From Kosakonia arachidis (GTDB taxonomy: Bacteria; Pseudomonadota; Gammaproteobacteria; Enterobacterales; Enterobacteriaceae): a stretch of DNA of 64,000 nucleotides. The DNA lies in contig NZ_FPAU01000001.1 of NCBI RefSeq assembly GCF_900116535.1, positions 635,687 to 699,686 of the forward strand, written 5' to 3'. A program made the translations under genes and the position numbers. Position 1 is the stretch's first letter. Every line of letters starts with the position of its first letter. The notes beneath the pieces are model-generated. The model was not told the origin of the DNA. It was given only the letters and a program-made list of their open reading frames with translations, and did no database searches. Below are positions 45,357-54,510 of this stretch, one piece after another.

Positions 45357-46172
45357 ATGCGACAAATTAATCGCCATCCCACCCCTGGCATGCGGACGCT
45401 GCTGATCCTGCTGCCTTTTGTCCTGCTGCTGGCCGCCTATTTTATGGGCTCGGCAGTACGGCTGGAGGCCAACCCGCAGGACAAGCTGCTGCCCGGCCTG
45501 CAAGAGATGCTGGACGCACTTTCACGGATGGCGTTTACCCCGGATAAACGTAGCGGCGAATACCTGTTCTGGATGGACACACTGGTGAGCCTCGGCCGCT
45601 TGTTAATGGGCCTGGCTATCGCCTCGGTGATCGGGCTGTGCATTGGCATCACTTCCGGCGTTTTCCCGCTGTGGCGGGCGTCGTTGTCGCCACTCATGAC
45701 CGTGCTGTCGATGATCCCGCCACTGGCGATTTTACCGGTGCTGTTTATCGTTTTCGGACTCGATGAGCTGTCGAAAGTGATGCTGATTGTTATTGGCATC
45801 ACGCCGATGCTGGCCCGCGATCTGGAGCAGCGCGCCTGTGAAATCCCGGCGGAGATCCTGATCAAAGCGCAGACGCTTGGCGCCAATAGCTGGACGCTGG
45901 TTCTGCGGGTGGTGTTGCCGCAGCTGCTATCGCGCCTGCTGATGTCGCTGCGTCTGTTGCTGGGGTCGGCGTGGCTGTTTCTCATCTCGGCAGAGGCCAT
46001 TTCCTCCACTGCCGGGCTGGGCTACCGCATTTTCCTTGTGCGTCGCTATATGGCGATGGACATCATCATCCCGTACGTCCTGTGGATCACGTTGCTGGCG
46101 TGGCTGATGGATCTGGCGCTGCGTCAGTTACACAAAACCTGTTTTCCCTGGGCGGAAGGAGGGAAGGCATGA
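45357..46172 (+). CDS. Guanidine-operon ABC transporter, permease
   Basis: 271 residues with about six membrane helices (LLILLPFVLLLAAYFMG first). The EAA-loop (EIPAEILIKAQTLGANSWTL) is typical of SsuC/TauC-type permeases. Partner of the binding protein upstream and of the ATPase whose start overlaps its stop (ATGA at 46169-46172). Confidence 0.88.
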   Translation: MRQINRHPTPGMRTLLILLPFVLLLAAYFMGSAVRLEANPQDKLLPGLQEMLDALSRMAFTPDKRSGEYLFWMDTLVSLGRLLMGLAIASVIGLCIGITSGVFPLWRASLSPLMTVLSMIPPLAILPVLFIVFGLDELSKVMLIVIGITPMLARDLEQRACEIPAEILIKAQTLGANSWTLVLRVVLPQLLSRLLMSLRLLLGSAWLFLISAEAISSTAGLGYRIFLVRRYMAMDIIIPYVLWITLLAWLMDLALRQLHKTCFPWAEGGKA

Positions 46173-46945
46173 GCTTTATCACTATCGACAATATCTGGCA
46201 GGAGTACGGCGACCATGTGGTGCTGGAGCGCCTGAACTTGCAGGTGAAAGAGGGGGAGTTTTGCTCGATGGTCGGTGCGTCCGGCTGCGGCAAATCAACC
46301 TTTCTGCGCCTGCTGCTCGGCCAGGAAAAACCGAGCCGCGGTGTCATCACGCTGGCGGGTAAACCGTTGAGCGCCGAACCGGATCGTAGCCGTGGCGTGG
46401 TATTTCAGCGCTACTCGGTGTTCCCGCATCTCACCGTGCTGGATAACGTCGCCATTGGCCTCGAACTTCCGCAATCCCCGTTCTTTGGGCGTTTTTTTGG
46501 CGCGAAAAAGCACGCTGCCCGCGAGCAGGCCAGAGAATTGCTGGAAAAAGTCGGCCTTGGCCACGCGCTGAAGAAATATCCGGCGCAGCTCTCTGGTGGT
46601 ATGCAACAGCGTTTAGCCATCGCTCAGGCTTTCATTATGCAACCGCGCGTCCTGCTGCTGGATGAGCCGTTTGGTGCTCTTGACCCCGGGATCCGTAAAG
46701 AGATGCATGCGCTGCTGCTGCAACTGTGGAGTGAAACCCGCATGACGGTCTTTATGGTAACCCACGATCTTTCAGAAGGCTTCAATCTCGGCACCCGTCT
46801 GCTGGTGTTCGACAAGGTGCGTATTGATCCGCAAGCACCCAATGCTTACGGCGCACGCATCACCTATGACATCCCGCTCAACGAAACGCGGCTCTCCGCA
46901 ATGAGCGGCGCGAAGCCCGATAACGTCTACGCATTAAGGAGATAA
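46169..46945 (+). CDS. Guanidine-operon ABC transporter, ATP-binding protein
   Basis: 258 residues. Walker A GASGCGKST, signature LSGGMQQR, Walker B LLLDEPFGALD and the switch His in MVTHDLSEGF. An insert after the Q-loop (PFFGRFFGAKKHAAREQ) is characteristic of this carboxylase-linked subgroup. Completes the three-part importer; start overlaps the permease stop. Confidence 0.9.
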   Translation: MSFITIDNIWQEYGDHVVLERLNLQVKEGEFCSMVGASGCGKSTFLRLLLGQEKPSRGVITLAGKPLSAEPDRSRGVVFQRYSVFPHLTVLDNVAIGLELPQSPFFGRFFGAKKHAAREQARELLEKVGLGHALKKYPAQLSGGMQQRLAIAQAFIMQPRVLLLDEPFGALDPGIRKEMHALLLQLWSETRMTVFMVTHDLSEGFNLGTRLLVFDKVRIDPQAPNAYGARITYDIPLNETRLSAMSGAKPDNVYALRR

Positions 46946-46949
46946 TCCT

Positions 46950-47666
46950 GTGAACCCAATTTCTGTTCTTCGCGACGAGATCCTGCCTGGCGGCGGCCAT
47001 CTCTCTTTTATCCTCAAACGCGGGCAGATCCTGCGCATGACCGACATCGAAGGCGGCGCAAACGTCAGCCTGATGATGTTCAACGCTCATGAAAAAAGTG
47101 AGCGCCTGAACCTGCCGGATACCCTGAAAGGCCAGCACACCGCACGCTTGACGGCCGGGCACTGTTTCTACTCCGATATGGGGCGCGTGCTGGCGGGCAT
47201 CACTGCCGATACCAGCGGCTGGCACGATCCTTTTGGCGGCGTGTTGAACGCAGCCGAAGTGGCAGAAAAGTATGGCCAGGGACGCTACCAGGAGCTGCGC
47301 AATGGCTTCTTCCGTAACGGTGCGGATAACCTGCTGGTGGAAATGGGTAAGTGGGATCTCAACCTCGAAGATCTGCTGATGGTGGTTAACTTCTTCAGCA
47401 AAGTGTCGGTCGATGATAACGGCCAGTTCACTTTCCACAGCGGCCATTCTCAACCGGGAAGCTATGTCGAACTGTTTGCGCCGATGGATGTGCTGGTCGT
47501 GCTGACTGCGCTGCAACATCCGATGGACCCTTCCCGCGAGTATGCACCGCGTCCGGTACAACTGAGCTGGCGGCAGGCTGACGATGAGCAGGCGATGATC
47601 AATACCCTGCTGACGCGCCCGGAAAACAGCCGCGCTTTTACTAATACCCAACTTTTCGCCCTGTAA
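46950..47666 (+). CDS. Carboxyguanidine deiminase subunit (DUF1989, urea carboxylase-associated protein 1 type)
   Basis: 238 residues, DUF1989 fold. In characterised systems two such proteins (CgdA and CgdB) together deiminate carboxyguanidine to allophanate and ammonia. Conserved elements are [33 protein letters not shown] and the C-terminal [19 protein letters not shown]. Start GTG at 46950 with AAGGAGAT upstream. Whether it is the CgdA or CgdB orthologue I infer only from order (first = CgdA). Confidence 0.82.
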   Translation: MNPISVLRDEILPGGGHLSFILKRGQILRMTDIEGGANVSLMMFNAHEKSERLNLPDTLKGQHTARLTAGHCFYSDMGRVLAGITADTSGWHDPFGGVLNAAEVAEKYGQGRYQELRNGFFRNGADNLLVEMGKWDLNLEDLLMVVNFFSKVSVDDNGQFTFHSGHSQPGSYVELFAPMDVLVVLTALQHPMDPSREYAPRPVQLSWRQADDEQAMINTLLTRPENSRAFTNTQLFAL

Positions 47667-47677
47667 GGAGCCGCACG

Positions 47678-48310
47678 ATGACTGTTGCCAGCGAAAAACA
47701 AGCCCAGCATGCCGTTTTCCGCCATGTGATCCCGGCGGGTGAACCGTATCTGTTTGAAGTGAAAAAAGGCCAGACGCTGCGTCTGTTGGATCTGGAAGGA
47801 AACCAGGCCATTGATACGCTGTTCTACAATGCGCAGAACCCGCGTGAACGCTACGATGCCCAGCGCACCCTGCGTCGGCAGAACAACGCCTATCTTACCC
47901 GCGGCAGCGTACTGTACTCCAACCTCGGCAACCCGCTGCTGACCATTGTCGCTGATACCTGCGGTCGCCACGACACCCTCGGTGGCGCTTGTGCACAGGA
48001 GAGCAATACTGTGCGTTATGCGCTGGATAAACGGCACATGCACAGTTGCCGCGATAACTTTCTCTGTGCCTGCCTGCACGATGGTCGGCTGCAAAAGCGC
48101 GACATTGGCGCAAACATCAACTTCTTTATGAACGTGCCGGTAACCCCAGAGGGTGGGCTGACATTTGAAGATGGTATCTCTGCGCCGGGTAAATATGTCG
48201 AATTACGCGCTGAGTGCGATGTCATTGTGCTGATCTCCAACTGCCCGCAACTCAACAATCCATGCAATGGCTGGAACCCAACGCCTGCGGAAGTGCTGGT
48301 ATGGAACTGA
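47678..48310 (+). CDS. Carboxyguanidine deiminase subunit (DUF1989, urea carboxylase-associated protein 2 type)
   Basis: 210 residues, second DUF1989 protein, 11 bases after the first. Metal/active-site-type residues are in [16 protein letters not shown] and [12 protein letters not shown]. The C-terminus [18 protein letters not shown] is a strong family signature. It is the expected partner of the preceding subunit. A 25-codon frame starting at 48301 overlaps its end, probably by chance. The following 143-base gap holds the guanidine-II-like hairpins. Confidence 0.83.
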   Translation: MTVASEKQAQHAVFRHVIPAGEPYLFEVKKGQTLRLLDLEGNQAIDTLFYNAQNPRERYDAQRTLRRQNNAYLTRGSVLYSNLGNPLLTIVADTCGRHDTLGGACAQESNTVRYALDKRHMHSCRDNFLCACLHDGRLQKRDIGANINFFMNVPVTPEGGLTFEDGISAPGKYVELRAECDVIVLISNCPQLNNPCNGWNPTPAEVLVWN

Positions 48311-48390
48311 CGCCAAATTGCTGGCAGCGGCTGCGCCTGGCGCGTTACCACCTCTGCGCGGTACGCATTCTGCTGTAATCGCATTTTCCC

Positions 48391-48436
48391 CATGGACGAC
48401 CATGCGGTGAGCCAATGTTCGGCAGGACGACCTGCC
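48391..48436 (+). ncRNA. Guanidine-II (mini-ykkC) riboswitch-like pair of hairpins
   Basis: Two hairpins with the same ACGA tetraloop: CATGG-ACGA-CCATG at 48391-48404 and GGCAGG-ACGA-CCTGCC at 48421-48436, separated by 16 bases. Two short stems with ACGR loops are the defining form of the mini-ykkC class, in which two guanidine molecules bind and the loops dimerise. It ends 17 bases before the start of the carboxylase gene, suited to control of translation. Confidence 0.85.
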
Positions 48437-48453
48437 ACGATTGAGTCTGACCT

Positions 48454-51400
48454 ATGTTTACGAAACTCCTGATCGCCAACCGCGGGGCGATTGCCTGCCG
48501 TATCATGCGCACTTTGCGCACAATGCAGATTGGCGGCGTTGCCGTCTATTCTGATGCCGATATCAGCAGCTTGCATATTCGCGAGGCCGACGAAGCGATT
48601 AGCCTCGGCGACGGCCCGGCAGCAGGCACCTATCTGGTGACGGAAAAAATCATTGCCGCCGCCCGCGAGAGCGGGGCACAGGCGATTCATCCCGGATATG
48701 GTTTCCTCTCTGAAAACGCGGCCTTTGCCGAAGCTTGTGAAGCGGCAGGCATTGCTTTTGTTGGCCCGACGTCTGCGCAACTGCGCGTTTTCGGCCTGAA
48801 ACATACCGCTCGCGCACTGGCGAAACAACAGGGCGTGCCAATGCTGGAAGGCACCGAACTGCTTGCGGATGTGGATGAAGCGCTACGTGCCGCAGAAAGC
48901 GTCGGTTACCCGGTGATGCTGAAAAGCACGGCGGGCGGCGGCGGCATTGGGATGCGAGTCTGCACGACGGCGAGCGAATTACACGACGCATTTGACGCGG
49001 TAGTCCGGCTGGGGAAAAACAACTTCAGCGACGCGGGCGTATTTATTGAGAAGTACATCGCCCGCGCCCGTCATCTGGAAGTGCAGATTTTCGGCGATGG
49101 CGCAGGTGAGGTGATTGCCCTTGGCGTGCGCGATTGTTCCGTGCAACGTCGCAACCAGAAAGTGCTGGAAGAAACCCCCGCGCCAAACCTGCCTGCGGGC
49201 ATGGAAGAAGCGCTGTGCAGTGCGGCCATTAAGCTCGGTAAAGCGGTCAACTATCGCAGCGCGGGCACGGTGGAGTTTGTCTACGACAGCGAAGCCAAAC
49301 GGTTTTACTTCCTCGAAGTGAACACCCGTTTGCAGGTTGAGCATGGCGTGACAGAGCAGGTATGGGGCGTGGATCTGGTTGGCTGGATGATTGCGCTCGC
49401 CGCCGGGGAACTGCCGCCACTGGCGCAGCTTCGCGACAGCCTGATGCCCAGCGGCCACGCGATTCAGGCGCGGGTTTATGCGGAAGATCCTGGCCGCCAG
49501 TTCCAGCCATCACCCGGTTTACTGACTGACGTGGCCTTTCCGGCGGACGATCGCCGGGCATTGCGCATCGATAGCTGGGTGGAATCCGGCTGTGAAGTAC
49601 CGCCATTCTTCGACCCGATGCTGGCGAAAATCATCGCCTGGGAGCCAACGCGTGAGGCGGCAGTGCATGCGCTGTACGACGCGCTGGGCACCACCCGTTT
49701 ATACGGCGTGGAGACCAGCCGTACCTATTTACAGCAGATCTTAACCTTTACCCCGTTCGCCTGTGGTGAACCCTGGACGCGCTGCCTTGAAGGTCTGACG
49801 TATCAGGCGCATACGCTGGAAGTGCTGAACGCCGGGACGCAAACTACTGTGCAGGATTATCCCGGGCGTATAGGGTACTGGGCAGTGGGTGTGCCGCCAT
49901 CCGGGCCGATGGACAACCGTGCGTTGCGTCTTGGCAACCGTCTGCTGGGCAATGATGACAACGCGGCGGCGCTGGAGATCACCCTGAGCGGCCCGACGCT
50001 GAAATTTAACTGCGATGCACAGGCGGTTGTCACTGGCGCGGATATTGCGCTGACGCTCAATGGTGAGCCGCTGGCGATGAACCGTATCTTCACGCTACGG
50101 GCGGGGATGACGCTGCACATCGGCGACATCAGCGGTGACGGGGTGCGCAGTTACCTCTGTCTGCGCGGGGGCTTCCAGGTACCGGAGTACCTGGGCAGCA
50201 AAAGTACTTTCACGCTGGGGCAGTTTGGCGGCCATGCCGGGCGAGCACTGCGTACCGGCGATGTGCTGCATCTGGCACCATTAACGGAACCATGTGGCGA
50301 AACGGCGTTGCCGCAGGCGCTGCATACGCCGCTTTCCCCGGTGCGTGAGTTGCGGGTGATTTATGGCCCTCATGGTGCGCCGGAGTACTTCACCCCGGCG
50401 TATATGGCAACCTTTTTGGCTACCGACTGGGAAGTGCATTTTAACTCCAGCCGCACCGGCGTACGCCTGATCGGCCCGAAACCGGAGTGGGTGCGCGACA
50501 GCGGCGGCGAAGCCGGTCTGCATCCCTCCAATATTCATGACAACCCATATGCTATCGGTGCGGTGGATTTTACCGGCGACATGCCGGTGATCCTTGGCCC
50601 GGACGGCCCGAGTCTTGGTGGTTTTGTCTGTCCGGTGACCATTATTGAAGCGGATCTACCGGCCATTGGCCAACTGAAAGCGGGTGATAAAGTGCGTTTT
50701 ATCCCGGTTGATATCGCCACTGCACGCCATCTGGCGCAGGCGCAGGAAGCGCAAATCGCCAGCCTCAAGCCGCAGGTGGTGGCGTGGCAACCCGTGGCGT
50801 TGGCTTCGCCAATCGTTCTGAACTGTGGCGAGGCGGATAAGCGCCTGGTGGCGCGACTTTCCGGCGATACGCATCTGTTGCTTGAGATCGGCGAGCCGGA
50901 GCTGGATCTGGTGCTGCGTTTTCGCGCTCACGCCTTAATGCAGGCGCTGGAAGCGCTGGCGCTGCCGGGGGTGATCGATCTGACGCCGGGTATTCGCTCG
51001 CTGCAAATTCACTACCAGCCGGAAACGTTGGGGCTGGCGCAACTGCTGGAGACGGTGGCCGGACTATGGCAGAGCGTGTGTGAGCGCCAGGATTTGGATG
51101 TGCCGTCGCGCATTGTCTGGCTACCGCTCTCGTGGGACGACCCGGCATGTCAGAAAGCCATCGACAAATATATGACCACCGTGCGCCGCGATGCGCCGTG
51201 GTGCCCGAGCAACCTGGAGTTTATCCGCCGCATTAACGATCTGTCGAATATCGATGAAGTCTACAAAACGGTGTTTGACGCCAGCTATCTGGTGATGGGA
51301 CTGGGTGATGTCTACCTTGGCGCGCCAGTGGCAACACCGCTCGATCCGCGCCACAGGCTGGTCACGACCAAGTACAACCCGGCGCGCACCTGGACTGCGG

Positions 51401-52056
51401 AAAACTCGGTTGGCATTGGTGGCGCGTACCTTTGCGTGTATGGCATGGAAGGGCCGGGCGGCTATCAGTTTGTCGGGCGGACGCTGCAAATGTGGAATCG
51501 CTACCATACCGTGGCGGATTTTGCCGGTAAGCCGTGGCTGCTGCGTTTCTTCGACCAGATCCGTTTTTATCCGGTTGCTGCCGATGAATTGTTAACCATT
51601 CGTCGCGACTTCCCGCTCGGGCGTTATCCGCTGCGCATTGAGCACACCACGCTGAAGCTGGCAGAGTATCAACAGTTTCTCGCCGATGAAGCACAAAGTA
51701 TTGCTACATTCCGTGCGCATCAGCAGGGCGCTTTCGCCGCCGAGCGCGATCGTTGGATCGCCAGCGGCCAGGCACATTTTGACAGCAGTGAAGCGCTGGC
51801 GGAAGAGGGTGAGGATGCGCCATTACAACCGGGGCAACAGGGCATCGACAGCCCAATCTCCGGCAACTTGTGGCAGGTGAATGTCACACCGGGCAGCCAG
51901 GTTCGCGCAGGTGATGTGCTGGTGGTGCTGGAGTCGATGAAGATGGAGATACCGTTGCTTGCCGCCCATGACGGCGTGGTAAGCCAGGTACGCGTGCAGC
52001 CGGGCAGTTCGGTGCGCGCGGGGCAGTGTGTGGTGGTTCTGGAGAAAACAGTATGA
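48454..52056 (+). CDS. Biotin-dependent guanidine carboxylase (urea carboxylase family)
   Basis: 1200 residues. ATP- and bicarbonate-dependent carboxylation of guanidine to carboxyguanidine. Domains: biotin carboxylase (1-450; KSTAGGGGIGMRVC ATP-grasp loop, FLEVNTRLQVEHGVTE), carboxyltransferase of KipA/AHS2 type (about 460-770; TVQDYPGRIGYWAVGVPPSG) and KipI/AHS1 type (about 800-1090), and a C-terminal biotinyl domain with Lys1163 in ESMKMEI. Urea and guanidine carboxylases are close; linkage to DUF1989 genes and guanidine riboswitches favours guanidine. Stop overlaps the next start. Confidence 0.92.
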   Translation: MFTKLLIANRGAIACRIMRTLRTMQIGGVAVYSDADISSLHIREADEAISLGDGPAAGTYLVTEKIIAAARESGAQAIHPGYGFLSENAAFAEACEAAGIAFVGPTSAQLRVFGLKHTARALAKQQGVPMLEGTELLADVDEALRAAESVGYPVMLKSTAGGGGIGMRVCTTASELHDAFDAVVRLGKNNFSDAGVFIEKYIARARHLEVQIFGDGAGEVIALGVRDCSVQRRNQKVLEETPAPNLPAGMEEALCSAAIKLGKAVNYRSAGTVEFVYDSEAKRFYFLEVNTRLQVEHGVTEQVWGVDLVGWMIALAAGELPPLAQLRDSLMPSGHAIQARVYAEDPGRQFQPSPGLLTDVAFPADDRRALRIDSWVESGCEVPPFFDPMLAKIIAWEPTREAAVHALYDALGTTRLYGVETSRTYLQQILTFTPFACGEPWTRCLEGLTYQAHTLEVLNAGTQTTVQDYPGRIGYWAVGVPPSGPMDNRALRLGNRLLGNDDNAAALEITLSGPTLKFNCDAQAVVTGADIALTLNGEPLAMNRIFTLRAGMTLHIGDISGDGVRSYLCLRGGFQVPEYLGSKSTFTLGQFGGHAGRALRTGDVLHLAPLTEPCGETALPQALHTPLSPVRELRVIYGPHGAPEYFTPAYMATFLATDWEVHFNSSRTGVRLIGPKPEWVRDSGGEAGLHPSNIHDNPYAIGAVDFTGDMPVILGPDGPSLGGFVCPVTIIEADLPAIGQLKAGDKVRFIPVDIATARHLAQAQEAQIASLKPQVVAWQPVALASPIVLNCGEADKRLVARLSGDTHLLLEIGEPELDLVLRFRAHALMQALEALALPGVIDLTPGIRSLQIHYQPETLGLAQLLETVAGLWQSVCERQDLDVPSRIVWLPLSWDDPACQKAIDKYMTTVRRDAPWCPSNLEFIRRINDLSNIDEVYKTVFDASYLVMGLGDVYLGAPVATPLDPRHRLVTTKYNPARTWTAENSVGIGGAYLCVYGMEGPGGYQFVGRTLQMWNRYHTVADFAGKPWLLRFFDQIRFYPVAADELLTIRRDFPLGRYPLRIEHTTLKLAEYQQFLADEAQSIATFRAHQQGAFAAERDRWIASGQAHFDSSEALAEEGEDAPLQPGQQGIDSPISGNLWQVNVTPGSQVRAGDVLVVLESMKMEIPLLAAHDGVVSQVRVQPGSSVRAGQCVVVLEKTV

Positions 52057-53852
52057 TGCAGCCGTTTGATTTACGCCTTGATGTACTGGCACAGGCTTAC
52101 CGCGATGGCCTTTTAACGCCGCGCGACGTCATAGCGACGTTGCGGGAGCGAGCGCTGGCGCTGAACCCGGAATTCAACACCTTTATTTATCTTCTCAGCG
52201 CGGCGGAACTGGAGCCATATCTGACGGCGCTGGATAACGTACCGCCTGAGTCTCTGCCGCTGTACGGTGTGCCGTTTGCCATCAAAGACAATATTGATCT
52301 GGCAGGCATTCCTACCACTGCGGCTTGCCCGGCATTTGCGTATACCGCAAAACAGAATGCGACCATCGTCGCACAATTGATTGCGCTGGGTGCGGTACCG
52401 CTGGGTAAAACCAATCTTGATCAGTTCGCCACCGGGCTGAACGGCACGCGTTCACCCTATGGTGCCTGCCGTAACAGCGTACATGCCGATTATCCGGCGG
52501 GCGGTTCCAGTGCCGGATCGTCGCTGGCGGTGGCGCTGGGGCTGGCAAGCTTTGCGCTGGGTACGGATACCGCTGGCAGCGGGCGTGTTCCGGCGTCACT
52601 CAATAATCTGGTTGGTCTGAAAGCGACCAAAGGGTTGATCTCCACGGCAGGTGTGGTGCCTGCCTGTCGCACGCTCGATTGCGTCACGTTTTTTACCGCT
52701 ACCGCCGCTGAAGCCAGTCGCTTGCTGGCGCTAACGGCAGTGAAAGACGCGCACGATGCCTATAGTCGTGGTAACCCGGCGTGGAACGATGCACAGGCCT
52801 TTGGCGTGCCGCAACCGGGTTTCCGTTTTGGCGTCCCGGCAACGCTGGAATTCCTCGGCTGTGCAGAGAGTGAAGCGCTGTTTTATGCGGCAAAAGCTCG
52901 TCTGGCGTCGCTTGGCGGTGTAGCGGTGCCACTTGATTTCACCCCGTTCCTTGCCGCTGCGCGCCTGCTGTATGAAGGGCCGTGGGTGGCGGAGCGCTAC
53001 CACGTCGTCGGGCCGCTGATTGAAAAACAGCCTGATGCAGTGCTGCCCGTGATCAAAGCGGTGCTGAGCAATGCACCCTCCACGGATGCGGTGGCAGCGT
53101 TTGATGCGCAATACCGTTTACAGGCCTACAAAGCGCAGTGCGATGCGCTGCTCATCGATTTGGACTGTGTGCTGACGCCAACTTACCCACGCCCGGTAAC
53201 GCTGGCGGAGCTGGCCGATGAACCGGTAAAACGCAATGCCGATCTCGGTTACTACACCAATTTTATGAATCTGCTGGATTACGCTGCTGTTGCGGTACCT
53301 AACGGGATAATGGCCAACGGCTTGCCTTCCGGCGTTACGTTGTTTGGCCGCGCCTTTACCGATCAGTATCTGCTGAGCCTTGCCGATGCGATGCAGCGCA
53401 GCACGTTACTGGCCTTGCCCGGCGGGCGGAAAATGGAGACTGCCGTTCCGGCAAACGCCGCGAGCCACGATCGGCTGGCGCTGGTGGTGTGCGGCGCACA
53501 TCTGGATGGGTTGGCGCTTAATGGTCAGTTGCGTCAGCGGGGCGCGACCTTACTTCGCGCCACTCGCAGCGCGCCGCAGTATCGGTTATATGCGCTGGCA
53601 GATGGTAAACGACCGGCTATGGTACGTGACGAGCAGCAAGGCGCAGCGATTGCCGTGGAGGTGTGGGAACTGCCGCACAGCGAAGTTGGCTCTTTCCTTG
53701 CCGGTATTCCGGCACCGCTTGGGCTGGGTAAAGTTGAGCTGGAAGATGGCCGCTGGTTGAGTGGATTCATTTGTGAAAATTATGGTTTGCAGGGGGCACA
53801 GGAGATCACGTCTTACGGCGGATGGCGCGCCTGGCTGGCTTCCTCTTTGTAA
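52053..53852 (+). CDS. atzF: Allophanate hydrolase (AtzF type)
   Basis: 599 residues. Amidase-signature enzyme hydrolysing allophanate to ammonia and CO2, the last step of the guanidine route. Catalytic Lys78 (AIKDNIDLAG), Ser152 (GGSSAGSS) and nucleophile Ser176 (DTAGSGR); the spacings 74 and 24 equal those I recall for AtzF of Pseudomonas ADP. A C-terminal domain of about 130 residues (from LALVVCGAHLDG) is kept. ATG at 52053 overlaps the carboxylase stop (ATGA). Last gene of the operon. Confidence 0.92.
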   Translation: MMQPFDLRLDVLAQAYRDGLLTPRDVIATLRERALALNPEFNTFIYLLSAAELEPYLTALDNVPPESLPLYGVPFAIKDNIDLAGIPTTAACPAFAYTAKQNATIVAQLIALGAVPLGKTNLDQFATGLNGTRSPYGACRNSVHADYPAGGSSAGSSLAVALGLASFALGTDTAGSGRVPASLNNLVGLKATKGLISTAGVVPACRTLDCVTFFTATAAEASRLLALTAVKDAHDAYSRGNPAWNDAQAFGVPQPGFRFGVPATLEFLGCAESEALFYAAKARLASLGGVAVPLDFTPFLAAARLLYEGPWVAERYHVVGPLIEKQPDAVLPVIKAVLSNAPSTDAVAAFDAQYRLQAYKAQCDALLIDLDCVLTPTYPRPVTLAELADEPVKRNADLGYYTNFMNLLDYAAVAVPNGIMANGLPSGVTLFGRAFTDQYLLSLADAMQRSTLLALPGGRKMETAVPANAASHDRLALVVCGAHLDGLALNGQLRQRGATLLRATRSAPQYRLYALADGKRPAMVRDEQQGAAIAVEVWELPHSEVGSFLAGIPAPLGLGKVELEDGRWLSGFICENYGLQGAQEITSYGGWRAWLASSL

Positions 53853-53955
53853 AGGATTGTCAATATCGATTAATTATTGACCGCGTACATGATTTTGTGC
53901 AAATAGCAGCCATACTATTATCTTGCCCCATTGGCTGACAAGGGAGGAAATATGT

Positions 53956-54339
53956 ATGAGCGTTGATGAACTTGTTCGTCGTCTGTTGACGAAGTTGACT
54001 GCTGTCAGAACGGACCTTGTGGCCTACACCCAGATGAGGAAGGTAAAAGGTTATATGTCGGTCAGCGAAAACGATCGTCTGCGTGAACGTCTGTTTGCCC
54101 TGGCACTTGATATTCGTGATAAAGGGGAACGGCTGAACAACATGCCGGATCGCGAGACGCGGGGTGCATTGTACCGCGCCGAAGAGGCTCTCTCTTCAGC
54201 GGCCGTTTGCCTGCTGAGCGGGCGACAGGATTGCCCAACGTATATCTCTGTGAATGCCGATAAACTCGAACGTTCACTGAAGGTGCTTGATCACGCCATT
54301 CTCTACCTTAACGAGCATTCACCGCTCGAAAAGGTTTAG
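53956..54339 (+). CDS. bssR: Biofilm regulator BssR (YliH)
   Basis: 127 residues, the same as E. coli BssR, a small protein affecting biofilm and signal-related gene expression. Shared landmarks are VAYTQMRKVKGYMSVSEN, AEEALSSAAVCLLSGRQDCP and VNADKLERSLK. Start at 53956 with AGGGAGG upstream; an ATG 11 codons earlier is less well placed. In K-12 it directly follows rimO, so everything from 34.1 to 53.9 kb is inserted relative to K-12. Confidence 0.92.
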   Translation: MSVDELVRRLLTKLTAVRTDLVAYTQMRKVKGYMSVSENDRLRERLFALALDIRDKGERLNNMPDRETRGALYRAEEALSSAAVCLLSGRQDCPTYISVNADKLERSLKVLDHAILYLNEHSPLEKV

Positions 54340-54343
54340 GCGC

Positions 54344-54388
54344 AAGGGGGAGGGAACTCCCCCTTCAAGGGGGAGGGAACTCCCCCTT
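54344..54388 (+). terminator. Tandemly duplicated terminator hairpin after bssR
   Basis: A 22-base hairpin unit, AAGGGGGAG-GGAA-CTCCCCCTT, occurs at 54344-54365 and again at 54367-54388, separated by one C. Each copy is a perfect 9-bp stem. A TTCTTG tail follows the second. Confidence 0.8.
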
Positions 54389-54510
54389 CTTGTCTGCCCA
54401 TTTTCTTTCATGTCGAATGTATAAATTCTGTAAACCAGCGTTTCATTTCTGCGTCCCGGTCTACCCTTTACTCTGCGAAGCTGCTGAATAGCTGAATAAA
54501 GGAGAACCCG

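Noticed and set aside
48301-48378. 25-codon frame starting at an ATG that overlaps the end of the second DUF1989 gene, possible leader peptide.
   Set aside because: No ribosome site of its own, no run of regulatory codons, and it ends before the ACGA hairpins; chance is enough.
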